Shown: piece after piece, positions 33,927-47,753 of the stretch
Numbering within the stretch: position 1 is the stretch's first letter
Layout of the letters: each line of letters starts with the position of its first letter
NCBI GenBank assembly: GCA_965243215.1
Contig: CBDEUJ010000005.1
Span: 1 to 64,000, forward strand
Reading direction: 5' to 3'
DNA from: JAJEFO01 sp009843725
Lineage (GTDB): Bacteria; Pseudomonadota; Alphaproteobacteria; Rhodobacterales; Rhodobacteraceae
DNA length: 64,000 nt
Program-made: the position numbers and the translations under genes
The notes under the pieces: generated by a model
What the model saw: the letters and a program-made list of their open reading frames with translations, nothing else
Database searches by the model: none
Told to the model about the DNA's origin: nothing

Positions 33927-35993
33927 ATGGGCGACAAGACCGCACTCGTGATTTTCACCCCATCGGGCAAGCGCGGGCACATTCCTGTCGGAACGCCGGT
34001 TCTGGCAGCCGCGCGCCAGCTCGGGGTCGACCTTGACTCGGTCTGTGGCGGGCGCGGGATCTGTTCCAAGTGCCAGGTCACGCCAGGCTTCGGGAGGTTC
34101 CCGAAGCACGGTGTCACGGTCGCCAGGGGCGCACTGTCCGAATGGAACGCGGTCGAGGCAAGGTATGACGAGAAACGAGGGCTGAAGGAAGGCCGTCGCC
34201 TCGGCTGCCAGGCGCGCATTCAAGGCGACGTGGTCATCGATGTGCCTCCCGGAAGCCAGGTCCACAGGCAGGTCGTCCGAAAGGCCGCAACCCGACGCCA
34301 GATCACGATGGATCCGGCAACCCAGCTTCGATACGTCGAAGTGCGCGAGCCCGACATGCACGAACCCAAGGGCGACCTGCAACGGCTCTGCGAAGCGCTC
34401 AGGCGCGACTGGGACATCTCGCGTCCCGAGGCGAGTCCGGCCTTCCTGGCCTCGCTCCAGCCCGCCCTTCGCGACGGCGGCTGGAAGGTCACCGTCGCGG
34501 TCTGGCGCGATCATCGCGGCGGCGCCCCGGTGCTTCTCGACATATGGCCCGGATTCTTCGAGGGACGACTCCACGGGCTCGCCATCGACCTCGGTTCCAC
34601 GACAATCTCCGCGCATCTCTGCGACCTTCGCGACGGCCAGGTCCTTGCATCGTCCGGCGTGATGAACCCCCAGATCCGCTTCGGCGAGGATCTGATGAGC
34701 CGTGTCTCCTACGCGATGATGAATCCGGGCGGCGACGCCGAAATGACCCGCGCGGTGCGCGAGGCCATCGGCCTGCTCGCCATTGAACTGTCCGGTGAAT
34801 CGGACATTCCGTTGCGCCAGATCGTGGAGGCCGTGGTGGTCTGCAATCCCGTGATGCACCATCTTCTCCTGGCCATCGATCCGGTGGAGCTCGGCCAGGC
34901 ACCCTTTGCCTTGGCCACTTCGGACGCAGTGAACACGCATGCTGCCAACCTCGGCCTGGCATCCATAAACCCCTCCGCCAATGCATACGTGCTTCCTTGC
35001 ATTGCGGGGCATGTCGGCGCAGACTGCGCGGCCGTCGCCCTTTCGGAGGAACCCTACAAATCGGAAGACCTGGTCCTCATATGCGACGTCGGCACGAATG
35101 CCGAAATACTGCTGGGAAGCAAGGAGCGGGTCCTTGCATGCTCATCGCCGACCGGTCCGGCATTCGAGGGCGCGCAGATTTCCTCCGGGCAGCGCGCAGC
35201 CCCCGGCGCCATCGAGCGCGTCGAGATCGACCCGAAGACGAAGAAGCCGCGGTTCCAGGTGATCGGCTCGGATCTCTGGTCGGACGAGGCCGGCTTTGCC
35301 GAGGCGACGGCCGTGACCGGAGTCACCGGCATCTGCGGATCAGGGATCATCGAAGCCGTCGCCGAAATGCGCATGGCAGGACTGCTCGACGCTTCGGGCC
35401 TGATAGGCTCGGCGGAACAAACCGGATCGGATCTCTGCATCCCGGACGGTCGCACGCACGCATACGTCATCTGGGATGCGCGTGACGATGGCGGCCCCCT
35501 CGTCACGGTCACCCAGGGGGACATCCGCGCCATCCAGCTGGCGAAGTCGGCTCTCTACGCGGGCGCGCGCCTTCTGATGGACGAGCTTCAGGTCGAACGC
35601 GTGGACCGCATCGCGCTTGCGGGCGCGTTCGGGTCACATATCTCGCCAAGGCACGCAATGGTCCTCGGCATGATTCCCGATTGCGATCCCGACAAGGTTA
35701 CGTCGGCCGGAAATGCCGCGGGAACGGGCGCACGGATCGCGCTCTGCGACATCTCGGCCCGTGCCAAGATCGAAACAGAAGTGCTCCGTGTCCAAAAGGT
35801 CGAAACGGCGATCGAGCCGAGATTCCAGGAGCATTTCGTGGCGGCAAACGCGATACCTCATGCCTCGGACCCGTTTCCGCATCTGCCGGAACTTCCGGAT
35901 GTCAGCTTCAATGCGGGTGGCGGCAGGGGCGCAGAAGCGCCGGCCGGCCGCCGCAGGCGCCGACGCTCTCAGGATCCCTTGCAGCAGGCTTGA
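33927..35993 (+). CDS. ASKHA-domain corrinoid-activating ferredoxin-like ATPase (RACo/RamA type)
   Basis: A 688-residue protein. Residues 1-90 form a 2Fe-2S ferredoxin domain with VCGGRGICSKCQV. A linker follows, then an actin-like ATPase (ASKHA, DUF4445) with LAIDLGSTTISAHL near 218, LICDVGTNAEILLG near 383 and LAGAFGSHISPRHA near 565. Such proteins reductively reactivate corrinoid proteins that have slipped to Co(II), using ATP. Together with the MetF-like and methyltransferase genes it points to demethylation of a methylated amine or sulfur compound. The C-terminal ~30 residues are basic. The substrate-specific methyltransferase and corrinoid protein are not in this window. Confidence 0.9.
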   Translation: MGDKTALVIFTPSGKRGHIPVGTPVLAAARQLGVDLDSVCGGRGICSKCQVTPGFGRFPKHGVTVARGALSEWNAVEARYDEKRGLKEGRRLGCQARIQGDVVIDVPPGSQVHRQVVRKAATRRQITMDPATQLRYVEVREPDMHEPKGDLQRLCEALRRDWDISRPEASPAFLASLQPALRDGGWKVTVAVWRDHRGGAPVLLDIWPGFFEGRLHGLAIDLGSTTISAHLCDLRDGQVLASSGVMNPQIRFGEDLMSRVSYAMMNPGGDAEMTRAVREAIGLLAIELSGESDIPLRQIVEAVVVCNPVMHHLLLAIDPVELGQAPFALATSDAVNTHAANLGLASINPSANAYVLPCIAGHVGADCAAVALSEEPYKSEDLVLICDVGTNAEILLGSKERVLACSSPTGPAFEGAQISSGQRAAPGAIERVEIDPKTKKPRFQVIGSDLWSDEAGFAEATAVTGVTGICGSGIIEAVAEMRMAGLLDASGLIGSAEQTGSDLCIPDGRTHAYVIWDARDDGGPLVTVTQGDIRAIQLAKSALYAGARLLMDELQVERVDRIALAGAFGSHISPRHAMVLGMIPDCDPDKVTSAGNAAGTGARIALCDISARAKIETEVLRVQKVETAIEPRFQEHFVAANAIPHASDPFPHLPELPDVSFNAGGGRGAEAPAGRRRRRRSQDPLQQA

Positions 35994-36177
35994 TCGTGCG
36001 GATCGCCGCACCGGTCCGACCGGCCGCGTAACGGTTTGACTTTCCCTGAACGGTGCAAATAACATCGGGAGTTGGCCGGCATTGGCACCGTTTGAACTGT
36101 CCAGTGCCACACGCCGTCACAATGCTCGGACCCGGCAAGTCCGGTCCCGCCTGAAACAAGGGAGAGCGTCAGGTCAC

Positions 36178-40839
<4,662 letters not shown>

Positions 40840-40842
40840 ATC

Positions 40843-42261
40843 ATGGGCAAGGTTACGGGTTTTCTCGAATTCGACAGGCACGAACAACGCTACGCGCCGG
40901 TGGCCGACCGCGTCCGCCACTTCGACGAGTTCCTTATACCGCTGGACGAAAACACCCTGCGGCAGCAAGGCGCGCGCTGCATGGATTGCGGCATCCCGTT
41001 CTGCCACACGGGCTGCCCGGTCAACAACATCATCCCCGACTGGAACGACCTCGTTTACCGCGACCAATGGCGGGAAGCGATCGAAGTGCTGCATTCGACC
41101 AACAACTTTCCCGAATTCACCGGCCGAATCTGCCCGGCGCCCTGCGAGGAAGCCTGCACGCTGAACATCGATGACGCGCCGGTGACCATCAAGTCGATCG
41201 AATCCGCCATCGCCGACCGCGCCTGGCAGGAGGGTTGGGTGGGTCCCGACATTCCCGCCGCCAGGACCGGCAAGCGCGTGGCCATCGTCGGTTCGGGCCC
41301 TGCGGGGATGGCCTGTGCGCAACAGCTGGCGCGGGCCGGGCATGACGTCACGGTGTTCGAGAAGAACGCTAGGCCGGGAGGGTTGCTCCGCTACGGCATT
41401 CCGGACTTCAAGATGTCAAAGGACTTTGTCGACCGACGCATCCGCCAGATGGAGGCGGAAGGCGTGTCCTTCCGCACCAACTCGCATGTCGGGGTCGGCC
41501 TTGAGACGGGAGACGTCGTCCGGGACCACGACGCCGTGGTCCTGGCGGGCGGGTCGGAGCAGGCACGCGACCTGCCGGTAGAGGGAAGGGATTTGCGCGG
41601 CGTCGAATTCGCGATGGATTTCCTGCCCCAGCAGAACCGGCGCATCGGCGGCGAGCCGCTCGGCGAGGTGGACGAGATTTTCGCTGGTGGAAAGCATGTC
41701 GTCGTGATCGGCGGCGGCGATACAGGTTCGGATTGCATCGGAACGTCGTTCCGCCAGGGCGCGGTCTCGGTGACGCAGCTCGAGATCATGCCCATGCCGC
41801 CGGAGCAGCCTGACAAGGCCACCACATGGCCGCTGTGGCCGCTGCGACTGCGCACTTCCTCATCGCAGGCAGAGGGAGCAGGCCGCGACTGGAGCGTCGC
41901 GACCAAGCGCCTTTCTGGCGCCGACGGTGCAGTCTCTACCCTCCACGCCGTCCGGCTGGACCAGCACATGCAGGAAATCCCCGGAACCGGTTTCGATCTG
42001 AAAGCGGAGCTCGTGCTGCTTGCCATGGGTTTCGTTCATCCGGTCCACGAAGGGATGGTGGACGAGATCGGAGTGGAACTGGACGCACGAGGAAACGTCC
42101 TCGCCGATACCGACAGCTACGCCACTACGCAGCCCAAGGTTTTCGCTGCGGGCGACATGCGCCGGGGCCAGTCGCTCGTGGTTTGGGCCATCCGCGAGGG
42201 TCGGCAATGCGCCCGCGCCGTTGACGAATTCCTGACGGGGTCGTCGTCATTGCCACGATGA
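40843..42261 (+). CDS. gltD: Glutamate synthase small subunit
   Basis: A 472-residue flavoprotein that passes electrons from NADPH to GltB. The N-terminal iron-sulfur region has Cys46, Cys49, Cys54, Cys58 (CMDCGIPFCHTGC) and Cys97, Cys101, Cys105 (CPAPCEEAC). It is followed by an FAD-binding GSGPAGMACAQQLARAG and an NADPH-binding VVVIGGGDTGSDC. The C-terminal VFAAGDMRRGQSLVVWAI is the second FAD motif. Operon with gltB. Confidence 0.97.
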   Translation: MGKVTGFLEFDRHEQRYAPVADRVRHFDEFLIPLDENTLRQQGARCMDCGIPFCHTGCPVNNIIPDWNDLVYRDQWREAIEVLHSTNNFPEFTGRICPAPCEEACTLNIDDAPVTIKSIESAIADRAWQEGWVGPDIPAARTGKRVAIVGSGPAGMACAQQLARAGHDVTVFEKNARPGGLLRYGIPDFKMSKDFVDRRIRQMEAEGVSFRTNSHVGVGLETGDVVRDHDAVVLAGGSEQARDLPVEGRDLRGVEFAMDFLPQQNRRIGGEPLGEVDEIFAGGKHVVVIGGGDTGSDCIGTSFRQGAVSVTQLEIMPMPPEQPDKATTWPLWPLRLRTSSSQAEGAGRDWSVATKRLSGADGAVSTLHAVRLDQHMQEIPGTGFDLKAELVLLAMGFVHPVHEGMVDEIGVELDARGNVLADTDSYATTQPKVFAAGDMRRGQSLVVWAIREGRQCARAVDEFLTGSSSLPR

Positions 42262-42824
42262 AGCGGGCGTGGAATCACTTCGATTGCGGCCACAGCCCGG
42301 ATGCGTTCTTCCTTTCGGTCAGCGTTCCAGTTCCTCGCAAGACAGGCCTTGAGATCGGCCCGCGACGGGTCGGCCCGACCCGCTGCGGCGGCGGCGATGG
42401 CGGCAAGGTCGCGCATAGGCAGCGATTCTGACCGGAAGGCCCTGCGACATTGACCTGTGCCTCGCGCCCTTCTGGAGGTCGAAGTCTTGGGTCGTGTTGC
42501 CCGGATGACCGATCGCGACGACAAGCGCTCGTCGTCACGGTCGCGACGCTCCCGCCGCTGCTCTGGGCGGCTTTCCGTTCCAGAGCATGTCCGATCCGCT
42601 TGGAATCATCGGGGATTCCCTTTCGGATGGAGGTCTGATTCGGTGCCCGCATCGCAATCAGGAGACCCCCGGCAGTGCCCAAGGCAAGCTTCACCGATTT
42701 TTGCATGCGCTGCGTCGCGGGCACGCAGGCCGGTGACACCTGCCACGCCGTGTCCTTCAGGCGGCCCGAGTCCGGCGTAGACGCTCCTTGAACGAACCGG
42801 AGCGAGGCGAGGAAGCACAGGAAC
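42262..42824. other. About 560 bp without a supportable gene
   Basis: Frames on both strands are open (a 218-codon minus-strand frame among them) but show no domain and start inside the AT-rich control region of the next gene. Probably non-coding. Confidence 0.35.
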
Positions 42825-42943
42825 GTAACAATTTTACAATATATGTAATTGTGGTGTAAACTAGCTACACCAATACTCGATTTTTGTGGAATTTTGTCGT
42901 GCGCGCAATTATGTTGCGCAAGACAGCTCAAATTGGGTGCATT
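42825..42943 (+). promoter_or_regulatory. AT-rich control region with two palindromes
   Basis: A sharp AT-rich patch in high-GC DNA just before the reductase-like gene. It contains the palindrome TTACA-ATATA-TGTAA at 42834-42848 and the inverted repeat TGGTGTA (42852-42858) / TACACCA (42866-42872). The stretch TTTTACAA recurs in front of the convergent PccR-type regulator gene (45411-45418), suggesting control by that regulator. Confidence 0.5.
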
Positions 42944-43996
42944 ATGTCTCGAAAAATACTGATCCTCGGCGCTTCATACGGGTCGCTTCTCGGAACGAAA
43001 CTTCTCATGGCAGGCCACGACGTGACGCTGGTGTGCCGCAAGGCGACTGCCGAACTGATCAACGACAAAGGCACCGAGGTGCGAATCAAGCTGCGTGGCG
43101 AGGATTTGCGTCGCCCGTTCCGTTCAATGGACCTGCCGGGAACGCTCGACGCGATGGTGCCGGGCGAGGTTCGGCTCGAAGCGCATGACCTTGTGGTTCT
43201 CGCCATGTCCGAGCCGCAATATGCCGACGCTGACGTACGCGCGCTTCTGATGCGAATTGCGCAGGCCCGGGTGCCGTGCCTTTCCCTGATGAACATGCCG
43301 CCGATGCCTTATCTCAGGCGCATCCCGGGTCTCGAAACGGACAAGCTTGCCGCGTGCTTCACGTCGCTCGACGGTTGGCGGGATTTCGTGCCCGGCCTTG
43401 TGTCGCTTTGCAGCCCGGACCCGCAGGCGTTCCGCCTGCCGGACGCTGGCGCGAACGTGCTTCATGTAGGCCTGCCAACCAACTTCAAGGCCGCCCCGTT
43501 TGAAGTGTCCGAACACTGCGAGATGCTTAAAGAGCTGGAAGCGGACATCGACGCCATCCGTGTCGAGGGCGAGGAGGTTCCCGTGAAGCTGCGCGCCCAT
43601 GATTCGCTTTTCGTGCCGCTTGCGAAATGGGCGATGCTTCTCACCGGAAACTATCGCTGCATACAGGATACAGGGATGCGTTCGATAAAGGAGGCCGTGC
43701 ACGATGACATCGAAACGTCGCGGGAAATCTATCGGTCGGTCAGCGATCTTGTCGTCAGGCTCGGGGCGACACCCGACAGCCAGGTGCCGTTCGAGAAGTA
43801 TGCCAAGGCCGCGGAAGGCCTGCTGAAGCCCTCGTCGGCAGCGCGCGCAATCGATGGCGGCGCCCGCCATGTCGAGAGAATCGATCTGCTGGTCCAGCTC
43901 ATCGCCGACCAGCTTGGCCTGGGCAATCCTGCAGTGGATGAAGTCGTGGCGACAGTGACGTCGCGCATTGCGGGCAACCTCAGAGCGGCTGCCTAG
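42944..43996 (+). CDS. Ketopantoate-reductase-like NAD(P)-binding protein
   Basis: A 350-residue protein with an N-terminal Rossmann motif (ILILGASYGSLLGTKLLMAG), VTLVCRKATAELI, and an all-helical C-terminal part, as in the 2-dehydropantoate 2-reductase/6-phosphogluconate dehydrogenase superfamily. Sequence detail beyond the fold is not close to PanE, so the substrate is unknown. ATG at 42944 begins right at the Rossmann fold. The gene is tail-to-tail with the PccR-type regulator, overlapping by four bases. Confidence 0.75.
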   Translation: MSRKILILGASYGSLLGTKLLMAGHDVTLVCRKATAELINDKGTEVRIKLRGEDLRRPFRSMDLPGTLDAMVPGEVRLEAHDLVVLAMSEPQYADADVRALLMRIAQARVPCLSLMNMPPMPYLRRIPGLETDKLAACFTSLDGWRDFVPGLVSLCSPDPQAFRLPDAGANVLHVGLPTNFKAAPFEVSEHCEMLKELEADIDAIRVEGEEVPVKLRAHDSLFVPLAKWAMLLTGNYRCIQDTGMRSIKEAVHDDIETSREIYRSVSDLVVRLGATPDSQVPFEKYAKAAEGLLKPSSAARAIDGGARHVERIDLLVQLIADQLGLGNPAVDEVVATVTSRIAGNLRAAA

Positions 43997-45396
43997 CTTT
44001 CGTAGCGGGTGTTGCCCCGCCTGTCCGGGCTGATCGGCAATTCCACCAGCAATGGCTGGTGCGCGCGCTGGGAGCATGCCTGGCGCGGGCATAGATGGCA
44101 GTTGATCCCGATCTGGCTGAACAGGTCTTCGCGATCAAGGTTGAAGGATTGCGCATATCCGATTTCGTCGACGAAGCGGAACTCGCAGCCGAGCGCAAGC
44201 GCCAGTCGCCGGTCCTGTGACTCCCGGCTGAACACGGGCCGGTCCGAGGTGCGGCTGATCGTGAAGAACCGCTCGCCCTCGGGCAATTCCACGAACTGGG
44301 GCAGGATCACGCCGGGTGTCCTGAACGACGTATGGATGTTCCAGACGGGGCAGGCCCCGCCGAATTCGGCCAGCGTGAAGGTGGTCGAGTTGAAGCGCTT
44401 GGTGACGTTTCCAGCCTTGTCGATCCTAAGAAAGAAGAACGGCACGCCCTTCGCGTTCCGGCGCTGCAGCGTCGTCAGCCGATGGCATACCTGCTCGAAC
44501 GAAACACTGAAGGCCGCCGCGACCCGGTCCACGTCGTACTTGGTCGCCCGCGCGGTCGCGAGAACGTCCGCATAGGGCATGAGGAAAGCACTGGCAAAAT
44601 AGTTGGCGAGTTCCACCTGGCAGCGCGCAAGCCCCGTGGAGGAAGTGATCCCGCTGTCCGAGACCAACCCGTCCAGGATCTGGTCCGCCTCCAGAAGGCA
44701 CAGGACATGCGCGAGCTGAAAGGTCCGGTTCGGATAGTCGAGCGCCTGGGAAAGGAAGACCGTCGCTTGATCCCTGTCGAAAATGCGCAAGGCCTCGCTC
44801 ATGTCCTCGACAGTCTGGATGCGAACCTTGACCCCGTGGCGCGCCTTCAGACGGTCCTTCAGCATCGCGTAGACATCGTCGGGCGCACAAGGCCGTTCGG
44901 CGCGAATCCTCTCCGCGGTCGTTTCAAGTTCCGGAAAGTGGTTTCCATGGTTCCGAAAAAAGTCGTGGATGATCGTTTCCGGAGAGGACGAGACGAGATT
45001 TTCCGGCATCCGTTCGCGACCCTGCCGCAGCACCTTGTCGAGCGTGGTCCGGTGCGTCCGGTAGATCTGCAGAAATTTCTCGACGAGCCCCGGAGCGTGA
45101 TCGACGGCGGCCCGCAGCTCCTGGAGGTCGGGCGTGTCGCGAAAGATCGGGTCCTGAAGGACGCTGCGCAGTTCCGCCAGAACGTTGGAGCCTGGGTCCT
45201 GCACCAGCTCGCGCCAGTCAATGGCGTACTTTTCGGACAGGGCCATGAGCATCTGGACCGAGAGGCTTCGCTGGTTGTTTTCCAGCAGGTTGACGTAGGC
45301 GGGGCTGACGCCGAGCGTCTTTGCCATTGCGGCCTGGGTCTGCTTGTGGGCGCGTCGGAGCTGGCGCAACTGCGGGCCGATGAAGGTCTTGTTCAT
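43993..45396 (-). CDS. XRE-family short-chain fatty acyl regulator (PccR/ScfR/RamB type)
   Basis: A 467-residue regulator. The helix-turn-helix spans about 8-64 (QLRRAHKQTQAAMAKTLGVS...LLENNQRSLS). A central IrrE-like domain contains CQVELANYFASAFLMPY. The C-terminal DUF2083-type domain ends with CHLCPRQACSQRAHQPL, a conserved Cys-rich ligand-sensing segment. In Rhodobacter, PccR senses propionyl-CoA and controls its carboxylation; RamB relatives act on glyoxylate and methylmalonyl pathways. GGAGG precedes the ATG. The mirror motif AACTTTGTAAAA directly upstream resembles the RamB/PccR site AACTTTGCAAA, so autoregulation is likely. Confidence 0.9.
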   Translation of the reverse strand: MNKTFIGPQLRQLRRAHKQTQAAMAKTLGVSPAYVNLLENNQRSLSVQMLMALSEKYAIDWRELVQDPGSNVLAELRSVLQDPIFRDTPDLQELRAAVDHAPGLVEKFLQIYRTHRTTLDKVLRQGRERMPENLVSSSPETIIHDFFRNHGNHFPELETTAERIRAERPCAPDDVYAMLKDRLKARHGVKVRIQTVEDMSEALRIFDRDQATVFLSQALDYPNRTFQLAHVLCLLEADQILDGLVSDSGITSSTGLARCQVELANYFASAFLMPYADVLATARATKYDVDRVAAAFSVSFEQVCHRLTTLQRRNAKGVPFFFLRIDKAGNVTKRFNSTTFTLAEFGGACPVWNIHTSFRTPGVILPQFVELPEGERFFTISRTSDRPVFSRESQDRRLALALGCEFRFVDEIGYAQSFNLDREDLFSQIGINCHLCPRQACSQRAHQPLLVELPISPDRRGNTRYES

Positions 45397-45410
45397 TCCG
45401 AGCCTCCATA

Positions 45411-45422
45411 TTTTACAAAGTT
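45411..45422 (-). promoter_or_regulatory. Candidate operator of the PccR-type regulator
   Basis: Read on the minus strand, AACTTTGTAAAA lies just before the ribosome site of the regulator gene. It differs by one base from the published RamB/PccR-like core AACTTTGCAAA. The plus-strand form TTTTACAA also occurs at 42832-42839 before the convergent gene. Confidence 0.5.
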
Positions 45423-45465
45423 ACCGACCTAATACCATGATACACACACTAACAACACAAATTGC

Positions 45466-45756
45466 ACCGCAAGCTCGCCATTTGCATCCCCATCGACCGA
45501 ATCGGAACCCGACCTCGCCGCCGCAATCGGCCGCGAGCTTGACCGGCAACGCGATGAAATCGAGCTGATCGCCTCGGAGAACATCGTGAGCCAGGCGATT
45601 CAGGATGCTGCGGGGTCCGTACTGACCGACAAATGCGCGGAAGGTTATCCGGGGCGCCGCTATTCTGGGGGCTGCAAGTTCGTTGACAAGGCGGAGAGCC
45701 TTGCGATCGAGCGGGCGAAGGCCTTGTTCGACTGCGGCTTCGCCGCCCGGCAATCA
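45466..45756 (+). pseudogene. glyA: 5' fragment of serine hydroxymethyltransferase gene
   Basis: Conceptual translation gives the first ~95 residues of GlyA: PDLAAAIGRELDRQRDEIEL, IASENIVSQAIQDAAGSVLT, DKCAEGYPGRRYSGGCKFVD and AIERAKALFDCGFA. Then similarity stops abruptly near 45745, before the expected Q.HSGAQAN segment. No start codon stands in frame at the expected place, and no later GlyA sequence (for example the PLP lysine) follows. It is therefore a remnant or a partial duplicate. A few residues differ from near-invariant ones (for example TDKCAEGYPG where T.KYAEGYPG is usual), as expected after decay. Confidence 0.8.
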
Positions 45757-46210
45757 GATTGTCACCGGATTGATTCGATCCACGAACCCGGGGGATCCCC
45801 GAATGTCTGCAGGCGCTCGAGGATCGAACAAGGCAGCTTGCAGTCACGTGCCCGGCAACCTGACCTTGATGACCAGCCAGATGAATCAGCTGGCCGTCCG
45901 ACGTCACGCCGCAGCACGCGAATGCCGCGCACGCCGCACCACCGAGGACACTTCGAGGAAATGCATGTGGACATGGTGCCGGCGTCGTTCCGACCGCGAT
46001 TTTCCGCTGCACCTTGATTCCTCGGTTCGCCAGCAAGCCTCGAGTGCGCTCCAACGGCAGCAGCGGTTCCGGTGCACCGAGGCGCGATCGCCGAAGTTCA
46101 GATGGTCTTGCCAGAGGTCTCGCAGGCTTGGGCGTTCAGCGTGTCACTGCAGAAGCCATTCCCAAGCTTGAGTGCAACGACCGTCATGGAGACTGCATGA
46201 CGAGACCGGA
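45757..46210. other. About 450 bp without a gene
   Basis: Follows the glyA fragment; open frames continue by chance but show nothing recognisable. Probably eroded DNA. Confidence 0.35.
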
Positions 46211-46741
46211 TCAGAACAGGTGGCCCAGCAAGTCTATCGGGCCGTCTGGCCACGCACCGCCGGCCAGTCGCTTGGCCATGAAGATCTCGCTGAGGTCACG
46301 CCGGACCACGCTGTGGCATCGCAACTCGTCGATGGCGAGAAACGTCACGTCCACGGCATGGATCCGGCTGTATCCTGCTCGAAGGTAGAGCCGCGGGTCG
46401 TCAGCCATGGAGAGCGCAAAGGACTGGCCTTCCGCCCGTTCCTCCGCCGCTTGCAGCAGCGCGGCGCCGATGCCCTGCCTCCGCGCCGTCGGAGCGACGC
46501 AAAGGTCAACTATCCCGAGAACGTGAATGGTGGACTCGCCGATGCGCATCGCCCTGAGGTCCATGCCCACGTGCCCCACGAGCCCGCCCTGGCTCCAGGC
46601 CAGAAGACGCCGATGCGGGACCTGCTTGAAGAAAGTCCTTCCCCCATGCACGCCGCCGAAGCATGCATCAAGCAAGCTCGCGATGGCCGCATCCCGGACC
46701 GGGTCCGGCGAATCGGCCACAGAGTGGTCGGTGAGCTTCAT
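46211..46741 (-). CDS. GNAT-family acetyltransferase
   Basis: A 176-residue protein with the GNAT fold. LAWSQGGLVGHVGMDLRAMR is followed by VLGIVDLCVAPTARRQGIGA, whose RRQGIGA is the acetyl-CoA pyrophosphate-binding loop, and ALLQAAEERAEGQSFALSMA. The pattern around VDLCVAP.....GIG and the length (~175) resemble NodA-like acyltransferases and their uncharacterised relatives. ATG at 46741 begins the family-like part. Substrate unknown. Confidence 0.8.
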   Translation of the reverse strand: MKLTDHSVADSPDPVRDAAIASLLDACFGGVHGGRTFFKQVPHRRLLAWSQGGLVGHVGMDLRAMRIGESTIHVLGIVDLCVAPTARRQGIGAALLQAAEERAEGQSFALSMADDPRLYLRAGYSRIHAVDVTFLAIDELRCHSVVRRDLSEIFMAKRLAGGAWPDGPIDLLGHLF

Positions 46742-47383
46742 GCGACGATTCCAGTTCCGCCTTGACGCGAATGGCGATCCCCGTCGTCCCCACGCCATCA
46801 GGTGCAACCCCGACACGAGAGGGGGAGTCCGGCGCAAGAGCGCTGTCCTTCAGGAATGCGGTGCGCAAGATTTCGCCGGGTGCCGCAATTGCTGGCACAA
46901 GGTCGTTCACGCATCGCCGCAAGTCAACTCAGGCCTTTGAACAACGCGGTGGAAGCGGACGAATCCTACTTCCCGTTGACGATCCAAGAAGAACCTTCGC
47001 CCGCGCTGTCCCTGTACCCGATTCCACGACAACTTTGTCCGCATCCACAATCTGCACCAACGCCGCAACGTCATCCCGGATTCCATGATTGTCGAGAAGC
47101 ACACGCTCAAAGCCCAGTGAGGACCCCTGATGGCAAGAAGAAAGCACGGCATCTTCGCCACCGGGAATGCTTGTCAGGGCGGGCGGCAAACACGCTGCGG
47201 ATCCTGCTCCATCGTTGCGTTCCCTGTCCGCCAGACGGAGTCTTCCGATGCCGTTGCCTTCTTCTGCGTCATCCACGGCCTCCGCCAACGCCGCTTGCGG
47301 GAAAAGACCAGTGGACGCAAACAAGCCCGGACGGAAGTGCTGATCCGCGAGGACCGCGACCGCCGTCATCGCGACGAATTCTG
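46742..47383. other. About 640 bp, probably eroded coding DNA on the minus strand
   Basis: On the minus strand two frames (around 46929-47320 and 46700-46922) contain protein-like stretches, for example GIRDDVAALVQIVDADKVVV and VGVAPDGVGTTGIAIRVKAE, which may be pieces of one decayed gene. I cannot name the family. Confidence 0.3.
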
Positions 47384-47717
47384 GTCCGCCTCGTCGTCGA
47401 TGCAAGCGTTGCCGTAAAGCTGGTCGACGAGCCCGACTCGGATGCCGCGCGGGAACTGGTGGCGAGCGGACGGGAGTTGCACGCGCCGCCCTGGCTTGGA
47501 TGTCCGACATGCCGGTGCGCAGGCACGACGACGAGACGGTAGCCGCCGACGCGGCACGTCTGACGCTGGCCCTCGACCATCCGGTCTGCGAGTGCGTGTA
47601 TCTCGCGCTCGCGCACCGCATCGGCGCGACGGTGGTGAGGGCGGATCGCCGTTCGCGGCAACCGCTGCACGATCCGGCCATGGCGAGTCCGTACAGACGC
47701 TTGTCGACCACTCGTAA
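47384..47717 (+). pseudogene. PIN-domain toxin (VapC-like) pseudogene
   Basis: Three frames together give a short PIN-domain ribonuclease: VRLVVDASVAVKLVDEPDSD (47384 onward, first catalytic Asp in VDAS), then ELVASGRELHAPPW, then in a second frame VRRHDDETVAADAARLTLAL and VYLALAHRIGATVVRADRR, then in a third frame FAATAARSGHGESVQTL. The expected WLxDEP has lost a residue. No intact antitoxin gene is seen upstream. The toxin is inactive. Confidence 0.65.
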
Positions 47718-47753
47718 ACGCTATGACATATTTCCTGCGCTTCGCGCCAGCCG

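Noticed and set aside
42275..42931. 218-codon minus-strand frame after gltD
   Set aside because: Begins inside the AT-rich control region of the neighbouring gene and shows no family features.
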